From Streptomyces xanthochromogenes (GTDB lineage Bacteria > Actinomycetota > Actinomycetes > Streptomycetales > Streptomycetaceae), in the NCBI RefSeq assembly GCF_014650455.1, contig NZ_BMUZ01000001.1:558001-622000 (forward strand): a stretch of 64,000 bases of DNA. The letters are read 5' to 3'. Below are positions 36,751-45,194 of this stretch, piece by piece; the stretch's first letter is position 1; the number at the start of each line of letters is the position of its first letter. The translations under genes and the position numbers were made by a program. The notes below the pieces were generated by a model. The model saw only the letters and a list, made by a program, of their open reading frames with translations, was not told the origin of the DNA and did no database searches.

Positions 36751-37059
36751 TTACTTCTCGATGATCGCGAGCACGTCGCGGGCCGAGAGGACGAGGTACT
36801 CCTCGCCGTTGTACTTCACCTCGGTGCCGCCGTACTTGCTGTACAGCACGATGTCGCCGGTGCTGACGTCGAGCGGCAGGCGCTCGCCGTTCTCGAAGCG
36901 GCCCGGACCCACGGCCAGGACGACGCCCTCCTGGGGCTTCTCCTTGGCGGTGTCCGGAATGACCAGGCCGGAGGCCGTGGTCTGCTCGGCGTCGAGCGGC
37001 TGGACCACAATGCGGTCCTCGAGCGGCTTGATGGCAACCTTGGAGCTGGTGGTCGTCAC
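36751..37059 (-). CDS. groES: Co-chaperonin GroES
   Basis: The 102-residue protein has the full GroES fold signature ([20 protein letters not shown] at the start, [20 protein letters not shown], and the terminal [11 protein letters not shown]). It forms the seven-fold lid over GroEL. The mobile loop ([19 protein letters not shown]) is present. It is the first gene of the groES-groEL1 operon, with two CIRCE operators and a promoter within 175 bp upstream. Confidence 0.97.
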   Translation of the reverse strand: MTTTSSKVAIKPLEDRIVVQPLDAEQTTASGLVIPDTAKEKPQEGVVLAVGPGRFENGERLPLDVSTGDIVLYSKYGGTEVKYNGEEYLVLSARDVLAIIEK

Positions 37060-37157
37060 GATCCGGTCTCCCCCTTCGGAGATCTCACGGGGTTAACTGT
37101 CTGGGGTGGCGACCAGGTGGATCCGTCGTCGCGGGTGCCGGACCTGCCCGTCGCTAC

Positions 37158-37184
37158 TTGGCACTCTCCGGTGGGGAGTGCCAG
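37158..37184. promoter_or_regulatory. CIRCE operator (HrcA site), start-proximal copy
   Basis: TTGGCACTC, nine bases, GAGTGCCAG differs from the consensus TTAGCACTC-N9-GAGTGCTAA at three positions. It lies across or just past the predicted transcript start of groES, where HrcA would block initiation. Confidence 0.9.
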
Positions 37185-37189
37185 AAGCG

Positions 37190-37219
37190 AGACTAGGACG
37201 GCGATTAGCACTCGGTCAA
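37190..37219 (-). promoter_or_regulatory. groES-groEL1 promoter
   Basis: On the minus strand TTGACC (37219-37214), 18 bases, TAGTCT (37195-37190), a housekeeping-type promoter. It is sandwiched between the two CIRCE elements, one overlapping the -35 region and one the start site. Confidence 0.75.
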
Positions 37220-37231
37220 GCGGAGTGCCAA
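37205..37231. promoter_or_regulatory. CIRCE operator (HrcA site), distal copy
   Basis: TTAGCACTC, nine bases, GAGTGCCAA differs from the consensus at a single base. It overlaps the -35 element of the groES promoter. Two CIRCE copies are also known in front of other actinomycete groES genes. Confidence 0.93.
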
Positions 37232-37291
37232 TCTGCCACCGCCGCGGCGGATGCCCCGGGGGCCTCCGGGAGGTGTGTGACCCTGGACGGC

Positions 37292-37981
37292 ATGCGCATT
37301 CTGGTCGTCGAGGACGAAACCGGGCTCGCCGACTCGCTGCGTCGGGGCATCTCCGCCGAGGGGCACTGGGTCGACCTCGCGCACGACGGCCACCGGGGCC
37401 TCGACCTCGCGCTCACCGGTGGATACGACGTCGTCGTGCTCGACCTGATGCTGCCGGGCCTCAGCGGCTACGAGATCTGCCGCCGGATGCGCCGGCTCGG
37501 CGACCTCACCCCGGTCCTGATGCTCACCGCCAAGGACGGCGAGTACGACGAGGCCGACGGGCTCGACTCGGGGGCCGACGACTATCTGACCAAGCCCTTC
37601 TCGTTCGTGGTGCTGCTCGCCCGCCTGCGGGCGCTCGGCCGGCGGGCCGGCGCCGAACGCCCCGGCCCGCTCCAGGCGGGCGACCTCACCCTGGACGCCG
37701 GCGCCCGGCGGTGCAGGCGCGGCGAGCGGGACATCGAGCTGACCGCCCGCGAACTGGCCGTCCTCGCCTGTCTGATGACCGAGCCGGGCCGGGCCGTGTC
37801 CAAGCAGCACATCCTGGACGAGGTCTGGGACAGCGGCGCGGGCACGGCCGACGGGATCGATCCGAACATCGTCGAGGTCTATGTCTCCTCGCTCAGGAAG
37901 AAGATCGATTCTCCGTTCGGCCGTCGATCGATCCTGACCGTGCACGGCGTCGGCTACCGGATGGCTCCCGATGGGGGCTGA
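37292..37981 (+). CDS. OmpR-family response regulator
   Basis: The 229-residue protein has a receiver domain with acidic residues 7-8, phospho-acceptor Asp51 (VVVLDLMLPG), Thr78 and Lys100 (YLTKPF). A winged-helix effector follows (ELTARELAVLACLMTEPGRA through VEVYVSSLRKKID). The start is either ATG 37292, which gives the family-typical MRILVVEDE, or GTG 37277, which sits three bases after GGGAGG. The two differ by five residues. The 3' end overlaps the histidine kinase gene by 11 bases. Possible target: the 10-bp phased direct repeats at 39384-39413 ahead of the LCP gene. It is divergent from groES. Confidence 0.92.
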   Translation: MRILVVEDETGLADSLRRGISAEGHWVDLAHDGHRGLDLALTGGYDVVVLDLMLPGLSGYEICRRMRRLGDLTPVLMLTAKDGEYDEADGLDSGADDYLTKPFSFVVLLARLRALGRRAGAERPGPLQAGDLTLDAGARRCRRGERDIELTARELAVLACLMTEPGRAVSKQHILDEVWDSGAGTADGIDPNIVEVYVSSLRKKIDSPFGRRSILTVHGVGYRMAPDGG

Positions 37982-39341
37982 GCCGCGCCGGACCGCCCGG
38001 CTGCTGCCGGGGACCGTCCGCGGGAAGGTCGCCGCGGCCGCCGCCCTCGCCATGGCGCTGCTGCTCGCCGCGGGCGGGGTCTGGCTCTACATCGTGCTGC
38101 GCTCCAACCTCCTGGACAACACCACGGGCCGCACCGAACTGGCCGCCCGCAAGGTCGCGGCCCAGGTCGACACCGGAACCGCGCGCGAGCTGCTGCCCCC
38201 GCCCGACGGCGGCGTCGACCTGGTCATGGTCCTGGACGAGCGGGGCCGGGTGACCGCGGCGAGCCAGGAGACCGGCGCCGCCCCGGAGCTGGCCGGATTC
38301 CGCCCGCCCGAGGGCCAGGACTCGGCGTCCCGGACCCTGAACGAGGGCGGCCGCCACGAGGTCGCCGTCGTCGTACGGGCCCAGTTGCCCGGCGGCCCCG
38401 CGAGCTATGTGTACGGGACGACCGTGCTCAGCGACGTCGACGACGCGACCGGCGCCATCGGCTGGGCCCTGCTCGCCAGTGCCCCGCCACTGATCGCGCT
38501 GGCCGCCGCCATCGCCTGGGCCGGCACGGGGCTCGCGCTGCGCCCGGTGACCTCGATCCGCACCGAGCTCGCCGAGGTCAGCTCCAGCGAACTGGACCGG
38601 CGCGTCCCCGACCCCGGCGGCGCCGACGAGATCGCGCTGCTTGCCCGGACCGTCAACGCCACCCTCGACCGGCTCGAACAGGCCCATGTCCGCCAGCGCG
38701 AGTTCGTCGCCGACGCCTCGCACGAGCTGCGCAACCCGATCGCCGCGGTCCGCTCCCGGCTCGAAGTCGCCCTCTCGGCACCGGACTCGGCATCCGTACG
38801 GGCCGCGCTCGACGACACCGAGCGACTCCAGCGGATCGCCGCCGACCTGCTGCTCCTGGCCCGCCTCGACGCCCACCCGCAGCCGCCGGCCGAACCCGTC
38901 GACCTCGCGCTGCTCGCCGCCGAGGACACCGCCCGCCGACGCGCGGCCCGGGTCCCGGTCGAGCTCGCCGCGGACGCACCCGTGCCGGTGCGCGGCGATC
39001 CCGCGCAGCTGGAGCGGATGCTGGCCAACCTCGTCGACAACGCGGTGCGGCACGCGCGTACCGCAGTGCGGGTGACGGCCCGGCGGGACGGGGACGACGC
39101 GGTCCTTGAAGTCACCGACGACGGGCCCGGCGTCCCGGCCGCCGACCGGGCCCGGATCTTCGAGCGCTTCGTACGCCTGGACGCGGCCCGGGCCCGGGAG
39201 AGCGGCGGCACCGGGCTCGGGCTGGCGATCGCCCGCGAGATCGCCCGGGCCCACGGGGGCGAACTGACGGCGGGGCCGGGGCCCGGGGCCACGTTCACCG
39301 TGCGGCTGCCGGGGCGGCCGTCGGCACACCCGCGTCCCTGA
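37971..39341 (+). CDS. Sensor histidine kinase
   Basis: The 456-residue protein has two membrane helices (VAAAAALAMALLLAAGGVWL near 20-40; WALLASAPPLIALAAAIAWA near 165-185) bracketing an outer sensor region of about 120 residues. A HAMP segment follows, then the phospho-acceptor box EFVADASHELRNPIAAVRSR, the N box (MLANLVDNAVRHA), and the G boxes (TDDGPGVPAADR; GGTGLGLAIAREIARAHGG). It overlaps the response-regulator gene by 11 bases, so the two are co-translated partners. The signal is unknown. The LCP and SEDS genes immediately downstream suggest an envelope signal. Confidence 0.93.
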   Translation: MGAEPRRTARLLPGTVRGKVAAAAALAMALLLAAGGVWLYIVLRSNLLDNTTGRTELAARKVAAQVDTGTARELLPPPDGGVDLVMVLDERGRVTAASQETGAAPELAGFRPPEGQDSASRTLNEGGRHEVAVVVRAQLPGGPASYVYGTTVLSDVDDATGAIGWALLASAPPLIALAAAIAWAGTGLALRPVTSIRTELAEVSSSELDRRVPDPGGADEIALLARTVNATLDRLEQAHVRQREFVADASHELRNPIAAVRSRLEVALSAPDSASVRAALDDTERLQRIAADLLLLARLDAHPQPPAEPVDLALLAAEDTARRRAARVPVELAADAPVPVRGDPAQLERMLANLVDNAVRHARTAVRVTARRDGDDAVLEVTDDGPGVPAADRARIFERFVRLDAARARESGGTGLGLAIAREIARAHGGELTAGPGPGATFTVRLPGRPSAHPRP

Positions 39342-39372
39342 AGGCCGCCGTCCGCCCTGAGCGGCGCGCATT

Positions 39373-39413
39373 CCTGAAGGCGTCTTCAGGACCCTCAGGT
39401 TTCCTTCAGCGCG
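39373..39413 (+). promoter_or_regulatory. Hairpin plus 10-bp phased CTTCAG direct repeats
   Basis: CCTGAAG-GCGT-CTTCAGG forms a perfect 7-bp-stem hairpin at 39373-39390. From 39384 three related decamers follow with exact 10-bp period, beginning CTTCAGGACC, CTCAGGTTTC and CTTCAGCGCG. Helically phased direct repeats are typical of OmpR-type response-regulator sites, and this one sits between the two-component genes and the LCP gene. The hairpin could alternatively act as a weak terminator for the kinase gene. Confidence 0.5.
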
Positions 39414-39434
39414 CCGGGCCAAGGATCGGTCGGC

Positions 39435-40640
39435 GTGAGCCACCGCCGAATGAGCCGTCGAACGAGCCGCAGCCGAAGCAACCGCCGCCGAAAGCGTTCG
39501 AGCCCGGTGCGCCTGGTGCGGGCGCTCGCCGCCTGCGCCGCCGTACTGGTGCTCTGCGCGCTGGTCGGCGGCTGGTACCTGTACCGCGACCTGTCCGGCA
39601 GCATCGGCACCTCCCGGGCGCTCGGCGACGACGCGCCCAAGTCGGTGGGCGGGGACACCAACATCCTGTTGATGGGCCTGGACAGCCGCAAGGACCAGAA
39701 CGGCGACGACCTGCCGCCCGAGGTCCTCGACAAGCTGCACGCGGGCAGTTCCGACATCGGCGGCTACAACACCAACACGCTGATCCTGCTGCACGTGCCG
39801 GGCGACGGCAGCCGGGCGAAGGCGTTCTCGGTGCCGCGGGACGATCTGGTCGACATCGCGGGGCACGGCCAGGACAAGATCAAGAAGGCGTACGGCCTGG
39901 AGAAGGCACGTACCGAGGAGAAGCTGGCGGCCCAGGGCGTCCGCGACAAGCGGGAGTTGGAGACGGCGGGCCGCGAGGCGGGCCGACGGGCCGAGATCGA
40001 GACCGTGCGCGACTTCCTCGGCGTGCCCATCGACCACTTCGCCGAGGTCAACCTCGCCGGGTTCTACCACCTGGCCGACGCGCTTGACGGGGTGACGGTC
40101 TGCCTCAAGCACCCGGTGAAGGACAAGTACTCGGGTGCCGACTTCCCTGCCGGGAAGCAGACCCTGAACGGCCAGCAGTCGCTGGCGTTCGTGCGTCAGC
40201 GACACGGCCTCCCCGGCGGCGACCTGGACCGCACCCGCCGCCAGCAGGCCTTCCTCGCCTCGGCCACGCAGAAGCTCTCCTCGGTCGGCACCTTCACCGA
40301 CCCGGTCCGGCTGCTGCACCTGCTGAACACCGCCAAGCAGGACCTCGTCACCGACAAGGGCTGGGACCTGCTGTCCTTCCTCAAGCAGGCCAGGAACCTG
40401 TCGGGCGGCAACGTGGAGTTCACGACGCTGCCGATCGAGAAGTTCGCCACGCACCGGGGCGAGGACGTCAACATCGTCGACCCGGCGAAGATCAAGCGGA
40501 TCGTCGCCGACGCCCTGCACCCGGTGCACTCGACCCCGCCCACCGCCCCCCAGGACGCACCGGCGCCGAGCCCGAGCAAGGCGGCCCCCGCCCCGTCCGC
40601 CCCGGTCATCGACGGCGGCGGCATCCCGTGCGTGGACTGA
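39435..40640 (+). CDS. LytR-CpsA-Psr (LCP) family glycopolymer ligase
   Basis: The 401-residue type II membrane protein has an Arg-rich cytoplasmic head, one membrane helix (VRALAACAAVLVLCALVGGW, about residues 28-47) and an outer LCP domain. Motifs include NILLMGLDSR, NTNTLILLHVPGD with SVPRDDLVDI, and LPGGDLDRTRRQQAFL, whose Arg and Asp residues bind the pyrophosphate lipid and catalyse transfer. LCP proteins attach teichoic-acid-like or other glycopolymers to peptidoglycan. An unusually Lys/Glu/Arg-rich helical insert (about 145-180) is present. A Pro/Ala/Ser tail ends in GGGIPCVD. GTG at 39435 was chosen as the start. The stop overlaps the SEDS gene by 13 bases. Confidence 0.92.
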   Translation: MSHRRMSRRTSRSRSNRRRKRSSPVRLVRALAACAAVLVLCALVGGWYLYRDLSGSIGTSRALGDDAPKSVGGDTNILLMGLDSRKDQNGDDLPPEVLDKLHAGSSDIGGYNTNTLILLHVPGDGSRAKAFSVPRDDLVDIAGHGQDKIKKAYGLEKARTEEKLAAQGVRDKRELETAGREAGRRAEIETVRDFLGVPIDHFAEVNLAGFYHLADALDGVTVCLKHPVKDKYSGADFPAGKQTLNGQQSLAFVRQRHGLPGGDLDRTRRQQAFLASATQKLSSVGTFTDPVRLLHLLNTAKQDLVTDKGWDLLSFLKQARNLSGGNVEFTTLPIEKFATHRGEDVNIVDPAKIKRIVADALHPVHSTPPTAPQDAPAPSPSKAAPAPSAPVIDGGGIPCVD

Positions 40641-42145
40641 CCCGGGGCGGGAGCCGGCCGGTCGCGACCCGCCGCCGGCGCGCCGAGGCACTGCTCCTGG
40701 TGCTCGTCGTGGCCGTGGCTGCTTTCGGCCATGCGGCGGCCGCGATGGCCATGACGGGCGAACTCCCGCGCGCCACCTACGAGTTCGCCGCCAGCATGGC
40801 CCTGATCGCGCTGGCCGGACATCTCACGGTGCGCCGGTACGCGGCCTACGCCGACCCGCTGATCCTGCCGCTGGCCCTGCTCCTGTCGGGCCTGGGTCTG
40901 GTGCTGCTCTACCGGCTCGACCCGACGTACGCGCACAAGTTCAAGTCGGAGGCCACCGCTTCGGGGCAGCTCATCTGGACGGTGATCGGGTTCGCGGTCG
41001 CGCTCGTCACCCTCGCCGCGCTGCGCGACCACCGGCGGCTCCAGCGGTACATCTACCTCTGCATGGCGACGGCCCTCGTGCTCCTGATGGCCCCGGCGTT
41101 CTTCCCCGGCGACACCTACGGCGCCAAGCGCTGGATCTTCATCGGCTCGTTCTCGCTCCAGCCCGGCGAGTTCGTGAAGATCATGATCGCGGTGTTCTTC
41201 GCGGGCTATCTGGTCGTGCACAAGGACTCGCTCGCGCTGACCGGCCGCAAGGTGTTCGGGGTCCGGCTGCCGCCGGGCCGCCAGCTCGCGCCGATCCTGG
41301 CCATCTGGGTGCTGAGTCTGCTCGTCCTGATCTTCGAGCGCGACCTGGGGACCTCGCTGATCTTCTTCGGCCTGTTCGTGGTGATGCTGTACGTCGCCAC
41401 CGAGCGGGCGGGGTGGATTCTGACCGGCCTGGTGATGGCGGCGATCGGGGCGTTCGTGGTCGGCTCGACCGAACCGCACGTCAAGGGCCGGATCGTCGCC
41501 TGGCAGCACCCCTTCGACAACTATCTGCCGCCCGCCCAGCGTCCGCCCGGCCTGATCTCGGACCAGGCGGCCCAGGCCCTGTTCAGCTTCGGCAGCGGCG
41601 GCATGACCGGTACCGGCCTCGGCCGCGGCCACCCCGAGCTCGTGGGGTTCGCGGGCCGCAGCGACTTCATCCTGAGCACGGTCGGCGAGGAGCTGGGCCT
41701 GGCCGGGGTGATGGCGGTGCTCGTCCTGTACGCACTGCTCGTGCAGCGGGGGCTGCGGGCGGCGCTCGGCGCGCACGACGGCTTCGGCAAGCTGCTCGCC
41801 ACGGGGCTGGCGGCGGCGCTCGCGCTCCAGGTGTTCGTGGTGGCGGGCGGGGTGACCGGCCTGATCCCGCTGACCGGCAAGGCCCTGCCGTTCCTCGCGA
41901 AGGGAGGGTCCTCGCTGGTCGCGAACTGGGTGATGATCGCGCTGCTGATTCGGATCAGTGACAGCGGGGAGCGTCGGCGGGAGGCGGAACAGGCCGCGCC
42001 GGAGGCCGAGTTGACGCAACCGGCCCCCTCACCCCGGGCCGAGGCCCATCCCCAGGAGGGGCGCGGGGCTGTGTTTCCTGGGCGGCTCCATCGCTCGGGC
42101 GCGACCAGCCGCCTATGGCCCGAAGCCGAAGACCCTCACCCGTGA
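40628..42145 (+). CDS. SEDS-family protein (FtsW/RodA/SpoVE type)
   Basis: The 505-residue polytopic protein has about ten membrane segments and the SEDS signatures FERDLGTSLIFFGLFVVML, HPELVGFAGRSDFILSTVGE, EELGLAGVMAVLVLYALLVQ and LPFLAKGGSSLVANWVMIAL. SEDS proteins polymerise peptidoglycan from lipid II with a partner transpeptidase. No class B PBP gene is adjacent. The start is GTG 40628, inside the end of the LCP gene. The last 35 or so residues (from about HPQEGRGAVFPG to the end) are encoded by sequence resembling the intergenic repeat region downstream, and the stop codon lies in a hairpin (CCCTCAC-CC-GTGAGGG, 42133-42148). The C-terminus may therefore have been extended into non-coding DNA. 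Confidence 0.9.
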   Translation: MRGLTRGGSRPVATRRRRAEALLLVLVVAVAAFGHAAAAMAMTGELPRATYEFAASMALIALAGHLTVRRYAAYADPLILPLALLLSGLGLVLLYRLDPTYAHKFKSEATASGQLIWTVIGFAVALVTLAALRDHRRLQRYIYLCMATALVLLMAPAFFPGDTYGAKRWIFIGSFSLQPGEFVKIMIAVFFAGYLVVHKDSLALTGRKVFGVRLPPGRQLAPILAIWVLSLLVLIFERDLGTSLIFFGLFVVMLYVATERAGWILTGLVMAAIGAFVVGSTEPHVKGRIVAWQHPFDNYLPPAQRPPGLISDQAAQALFSFGSGGMTGTGLGRGHPELVGFAGRSDFILSTVGEELGLAGVMAVLVLYALLVQRGLRAALGAHDGFGKLLATGLAAALALQVFVVAGGVTGLIPLTGKALPFLAKGGSSLVANWVMIALLIRISDSGERRREAEQAAPEAELTQPAPSPRAEAHPQEGRGAVFPGRLHRSGATSRLWPEAEDPHP

Positions 42146-42193
42146 GGGCGGTTCCCGCTCCCGCGTGTGGATCGCCGGGTGCGACTCGCTCCC

Positions 42194-42410
42194 GGCTGGT
42201 CGCGCAGTTCCCCGCGCCCCTTGTGGGCCGAGGCGGCTCCCGGGTGGCCCAGCACTGCCCGGTGCCGGGTCACCTACAGGGGCGCGGGGAACTGCGCGAC
42301 CAGCCAGCTACGGTCCGCAGCCGAAAGCCTTCCCGCCTGCGGGGGTCACGCTCCCGCGTGTGCGCTTTCGGGTGCGGGGCGTGCCCGGCTGATCGCGCAG
42401 TTCCGCCCCT
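42194..42410. repeat. Intergenic repeat cluster A, three copies in mixed orientation
   Basis: A 27-bp element opening GGGGCGCGGGGAACTGCGCG occurs at 42194-42220 (minus), 42279-42305 (plus) and, degenerate, 42387-42410 (minus). The 42146-42501 interval contains nothing else that I can support. The same element recurs in clusters near 44950 and 60870. Confidence 0.85.
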
Positions 42411-42501
42411 GGTAGGTGGCCCGGCGCCCACCGGTCGCGCCCGCACGGCAGCGCCGCGAGTACGTGGCCCCGTACGGGTCGGCTCGGGGATCCGGCACCG
42501 G

Positions 42502-43407
42502 TTACACGTAGTCCTCAAGGCGGGCCACGGCGTACCCCTTGTCGGTGATCACCTTCATCACCTGCCGCACCATGTCGGGCATGGTCCCGTTCCAGTCCTC
42601 GCGCCCGCGGAAGTGCGTGAGGATGATGTCCCCGGGGTGCAGGTCGCGGTCCCACTCGCGCCATTCCATGTGGTCGGTGAAGGCCTCCTCCGCCCACAGC
42701 GGCGCGGCCTGGACGCCGCAGGACTGGGCCGCCTTGAGGGTGTCCTCGTTGTAGTTCCCGTACGGCGGCCGGAACAGCCGGGGCCGCTTGCCCGCCCACT
42801 GGCCGATCTTGTCCTGCTGGTCGCAGATCTCCTTCCGCTGCTCGTCGTAGGAGAGCGCGGGCATGTACCGGTGGTTGAGCGTGTGGTTGTTGAGCGTGAC
42901 GCCCAGGCCCTGCATCTTCTTGAAGTACTCGTGGTCGTTCTTGACCAGGTAGTCGCTGAGGAACGCGCTGTAGGGGATGCGCAGTTCCTGCATCATCTTC
43001 AGGAAGGTGGGGTCCTTCTCGGCACCGTCGTCGATCGTCAGGAAGACGATCTTGTCCTTGGTCGGGACGGTGGTGAAGACGGGCGGCAGCGAGTCGCCGC
43101 CGTCCGTCTCGAACCCCGGTCGGTTGGTGATCTTCGGCTTGACGGCGGGCGCCGCGGGCGCGAGCAGCGGCGGCTTGGCGAGCCCCCACTTCTTGACGGC
43201 CGCGAGCCGGGCGGTCTCGGCCTGCTGGAGCTGCTCGGAGTAGCCCGCGAGTGCTCCGGCGGGACCCTTCTTGGCTGCCTGGGCGCCGGAGTGCCCGGCA
43301 CCGCCGTCCTCGGAGGCGCAGCCGGAGGCGAGCAACGCGGCGCCGAGCCCGAGGACGAGGCATGCGACCTTTGTCCTGGACTTACCCTTTTGTCGTACTA
43401 GTTGCAT
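42502..43407 (-). CDS. NodB-domain polysaccharide deacetylase lipoprotein
   Basis: The 301-residue protein has a lipoprotein signal with lipobox LLASGC (Cys near residue 30) and a NodB domain. That domain shows the metal-site aspartates (VFLTIDDGAEKDP), the HxxxH motif (NNHTLNH), RPPYGNYNEDTL and a final motif ILTHFRG. It would act outside the membrane on peptidoglycan or another amino-sugar polymer. A paralogue at 50341-51192 shares the same C-terminal ARLEDYV. ATG at 43407 was chosen from the signal peptide. The long open frame upstream of it overlaps the methyltransferase gene on the other strand and is not coding. Confidence 0.9.
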   Translation of the reverse strand: MQLVRQKGKSRTKVACLVLGLGAALLASGCASEDGGAGHSGAQAAKKGPAGALAGYSEQLQQAETARLAAVKKWGLAKPPLLAPAAPAVKPKITNRPGFETDGGDSLPPVFTTVPTKDKIVFLTIDDGAEKDPTFLKMMQELRIPYSAFLSDYLVKNDHEYFKKMQGLGVTLNNHTLNHRYMPALSYDEQRKEICDQQDKIGQWAGKRPRLFRPPYGNYNEDTLKAAQSCGVQAAPLWAEEAFTDHMEWREWDRDLHPGDIILTHFRGREDWNGTMPDMVRQVMKVITDKGYAVARLEDYV

Positions 43408-43519
43408 GGCGCCGCATCCTGTCAGGCGCGGGGCCCGCCGCCCGTACGACACCGCCGCCACGGGCCCACCATCGCCCACCTGGCCCACAGCGGAGCGGCG
43501 ACCGGGCGACAATGGCGGG

Positions 43520-44785
43520 GTGAACGACCTCGACACCTTCTCCCTCCTGCTGGCCGACGAGGGCCGCGCCCTGCTCGCATCGCTGCGGGAGTACGACCCG
43601 TCCCAGGAGCTGGCGGTGGCCACCCGGCTGCGCCGCGAGCACGACGCGGGCCTGGTGTCGGCGGCGCTCGGGCAGGCGCGGCTGCGGCAGCGGGCGGTGG
43701 CGAAGTTCGGCGCGGCCGACGCACACCGGATGTTCTTCACGCCCAACGGCGTCGAGCAGTCGACCCGCGCCTCGGTCGCCACCCACCGCGCGAAGGCCTT
43801 CGCCGCGCGCGGCGTACGCGGCGTGGCGGACCTGTGCTGCGGCATCGGCGGCGACGCGCTGGCGCTCGCGCGGGCCGGCATCCCGGTGCTCGCCGTGGAC
43901 CGCGACCCGCTGACGGCGGCGGTGGCCCGCGCCAACGCGGAGGCGCTCGGCCTCGCGGACCTGATCGAGGTGCGCTGTGCGGATGTGACCGACATCGACA
44001 CGGCTCCGTACGACGCGGTCTTCGTGGACCCCGCGCGGCGGGGCGGCAGACAAGGAGGGGCCGCGCACAGCGCGTCGGCAAGGGGCGGTGGTCGGGCGAC
44101 GGGCGGGCGCATCTTCGACCCGGAGGCGTACTCTCCCCCGCTCTCCTGGGCGGTCACGACGGCCCTGGCCGCCCCCTTCGCGGCGCTGAAGATCGCCCCC
44201 GGCATCCCGCACGAGGCGATTCCGCCGCAGGCCGAGGCGGAGTGGATCTCGGACGGGGGCGACGTGAAGGAGGCGGTGCTGTGGTTCGGCACCGGCGTCA
44301 CCCCGGGCGCGGTCCGCGCCACGCTGCTGCCCGCCGCGGCCGACCTGTGGACGGCCGCGCCGCTCGACGCGCCGCCGGTGGGACCGGTGGGGCGCTACCT
44401 GTACGAGCCGGACGGCGCGGTCATCCGGGCGCATCTGGTCGCCGAGATCGTGGACCGGTGCGGGGGGCGGCTGATCGACGAGACGATCGCCTATGTGACG
44501 AGCGACGAGGAGTACGTGTCCCCGTACACCTCGGCGTACGAGATCACCGATCAACTCCCTTTCAACCTCAAGAAGTTGAAGGCATTGCTGCGGGAGCGGG
44601 AGGTGGGGGTGCTCACGGTGAAGAAGCGGGGCTCGGCGGTGGAGCCGGAGGAGATCCGGCGCCGCGTGAAGCCGGCGGGGCCGAACTCGGCGACGGTGTT
44701 CCTGACCAGGGTGGCAGGCGCCCCGACGATGCTCGTCGGCCACCCCCTCCCCCACCCCACCGGGGCTCCGCCCCGGACCCCTTGA
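43520..44785 (+). CDS. SAM-dependent methyltransferase with THUMP-like C-terminal domain
   Basis: The 421-residue protein has a class I methyltransferase core (ADLCCGIGGDALALARAGIP near residues 110-129, AVDRDPLTAAVARANAEALG, and DAVFVDPARRG). A C-terminal domain follows, ending NSATVFLTRVAGAPTMLVG, characteristic of the THUMP-like family. An RNA substrate is plausible but unproven. GTG at 43520 has a G-rich run upstream and starts with conserved-looking sequence. A nearby ATG at 43512 is out of frame and stops at once. The last dozen codons (HPLPHPTGAPPRTP) run into repeat-like sequence. It is divergent from the deacetylase gene. Confidence 0.85.
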   Translation: MNDLDTFSLLLADEGRALLASLREYDPSQELAVATRLRREHDAGLVSAALGQARLRQRAVAKFGAADAHRMFFTPNGVEQSTRASVATHRAKAFAARGVRGVADLCCGIGGDALALARAGIPVLAVDRDPLTAAVARANAEALGLADLIEVRCADVTDIDTAPYDAVFVDPARRGGRQGGAAHSASARGGGRATGGRIFDPEAYSPPLSWAVTTALAAPFAALKIAPGIPHEAIPPQAEAEWISDGGDVKEAVLWFGTGVTPGAVRATLLPAAADLWTAAPLDAPPVGPVGRYLYEPDGAVIRAHLVAEIVDRCGGRLIDETIAYVTSDEEYVSPYTSAYEITDQLPFNLKKLKALLREREVGVLTVKKRGSAVEPEEIRRRVKPAGPNSATVFLTRVAGAPTMLVGHPLPHPTGAPPRTP

Positions 44786-44812
44786 GGGACGGAGCCCCTC
44801 GAACCCCTGCCA

Positions 44813-44864
44813 GGGGCTCCGCCCCCTGCACCCCCGATCGCGCCTGAACGGCGCTCGTCCTCAA
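44813..44864. repeat. 52-bp intergenic block, copy 1
   Basis: This block starts GGGGCTCCGCCCCCTGCACC and includes two short hairpins (GGGGC-TCC-GCCCC and GCGCC-TGAAC-GGCGC). It is identical except for one base to 60778-60829. It directly precedes repeat cluster B, just as the other copy precedes cluster C. Confidence 0.9.
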
Positions 44865-44945
44865 ACTCCCCCAAGGCCTCAAGGGCCAGGGGGGACCCCC
44901 ATGACAGGCTGAGGTTGCCCGGTGCTGGCCCGCACCGGGCATTTA

Positions 44946-45089
44946 GGGGCGCGGGGAACTGCGCGACCAGCCACGCACGGCCCGCAGCCGAAAACGGGTT
45001 TTTTGGGGGCGCGAGGAACTGCGCGAGAAGCGACCACGCCCCGCAGCCGACAAGGGCCTTCAGGGGCGCGGGGAACTGCGCAACCAGGC
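44946..45089 (+). repeat. Intergenic repeat cluster B, three direct copies
   Basis: Copies of the element that begins GGGGCGCG(G/A)GGAACTGCGC start at 44946, 45006 and 45063. Each is followed by a diverged tail containing CACGG(C/T)CCGCA or CCCCGCAGCCG. The 44786-45194 interval holds this cluster and the 52-bp block and no gene. Confidence 0.9.
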
Positions 45090-45194
45090 ACCCACGGTCC
45101 GCACCTTCCCGGGCACGAGCAACCCGCACGGCCCGAGGCCGAAACCCGGCACAGGGGCGCGGGCCCCCGCAAAGAAGCCCGCACCTCCACCCGC

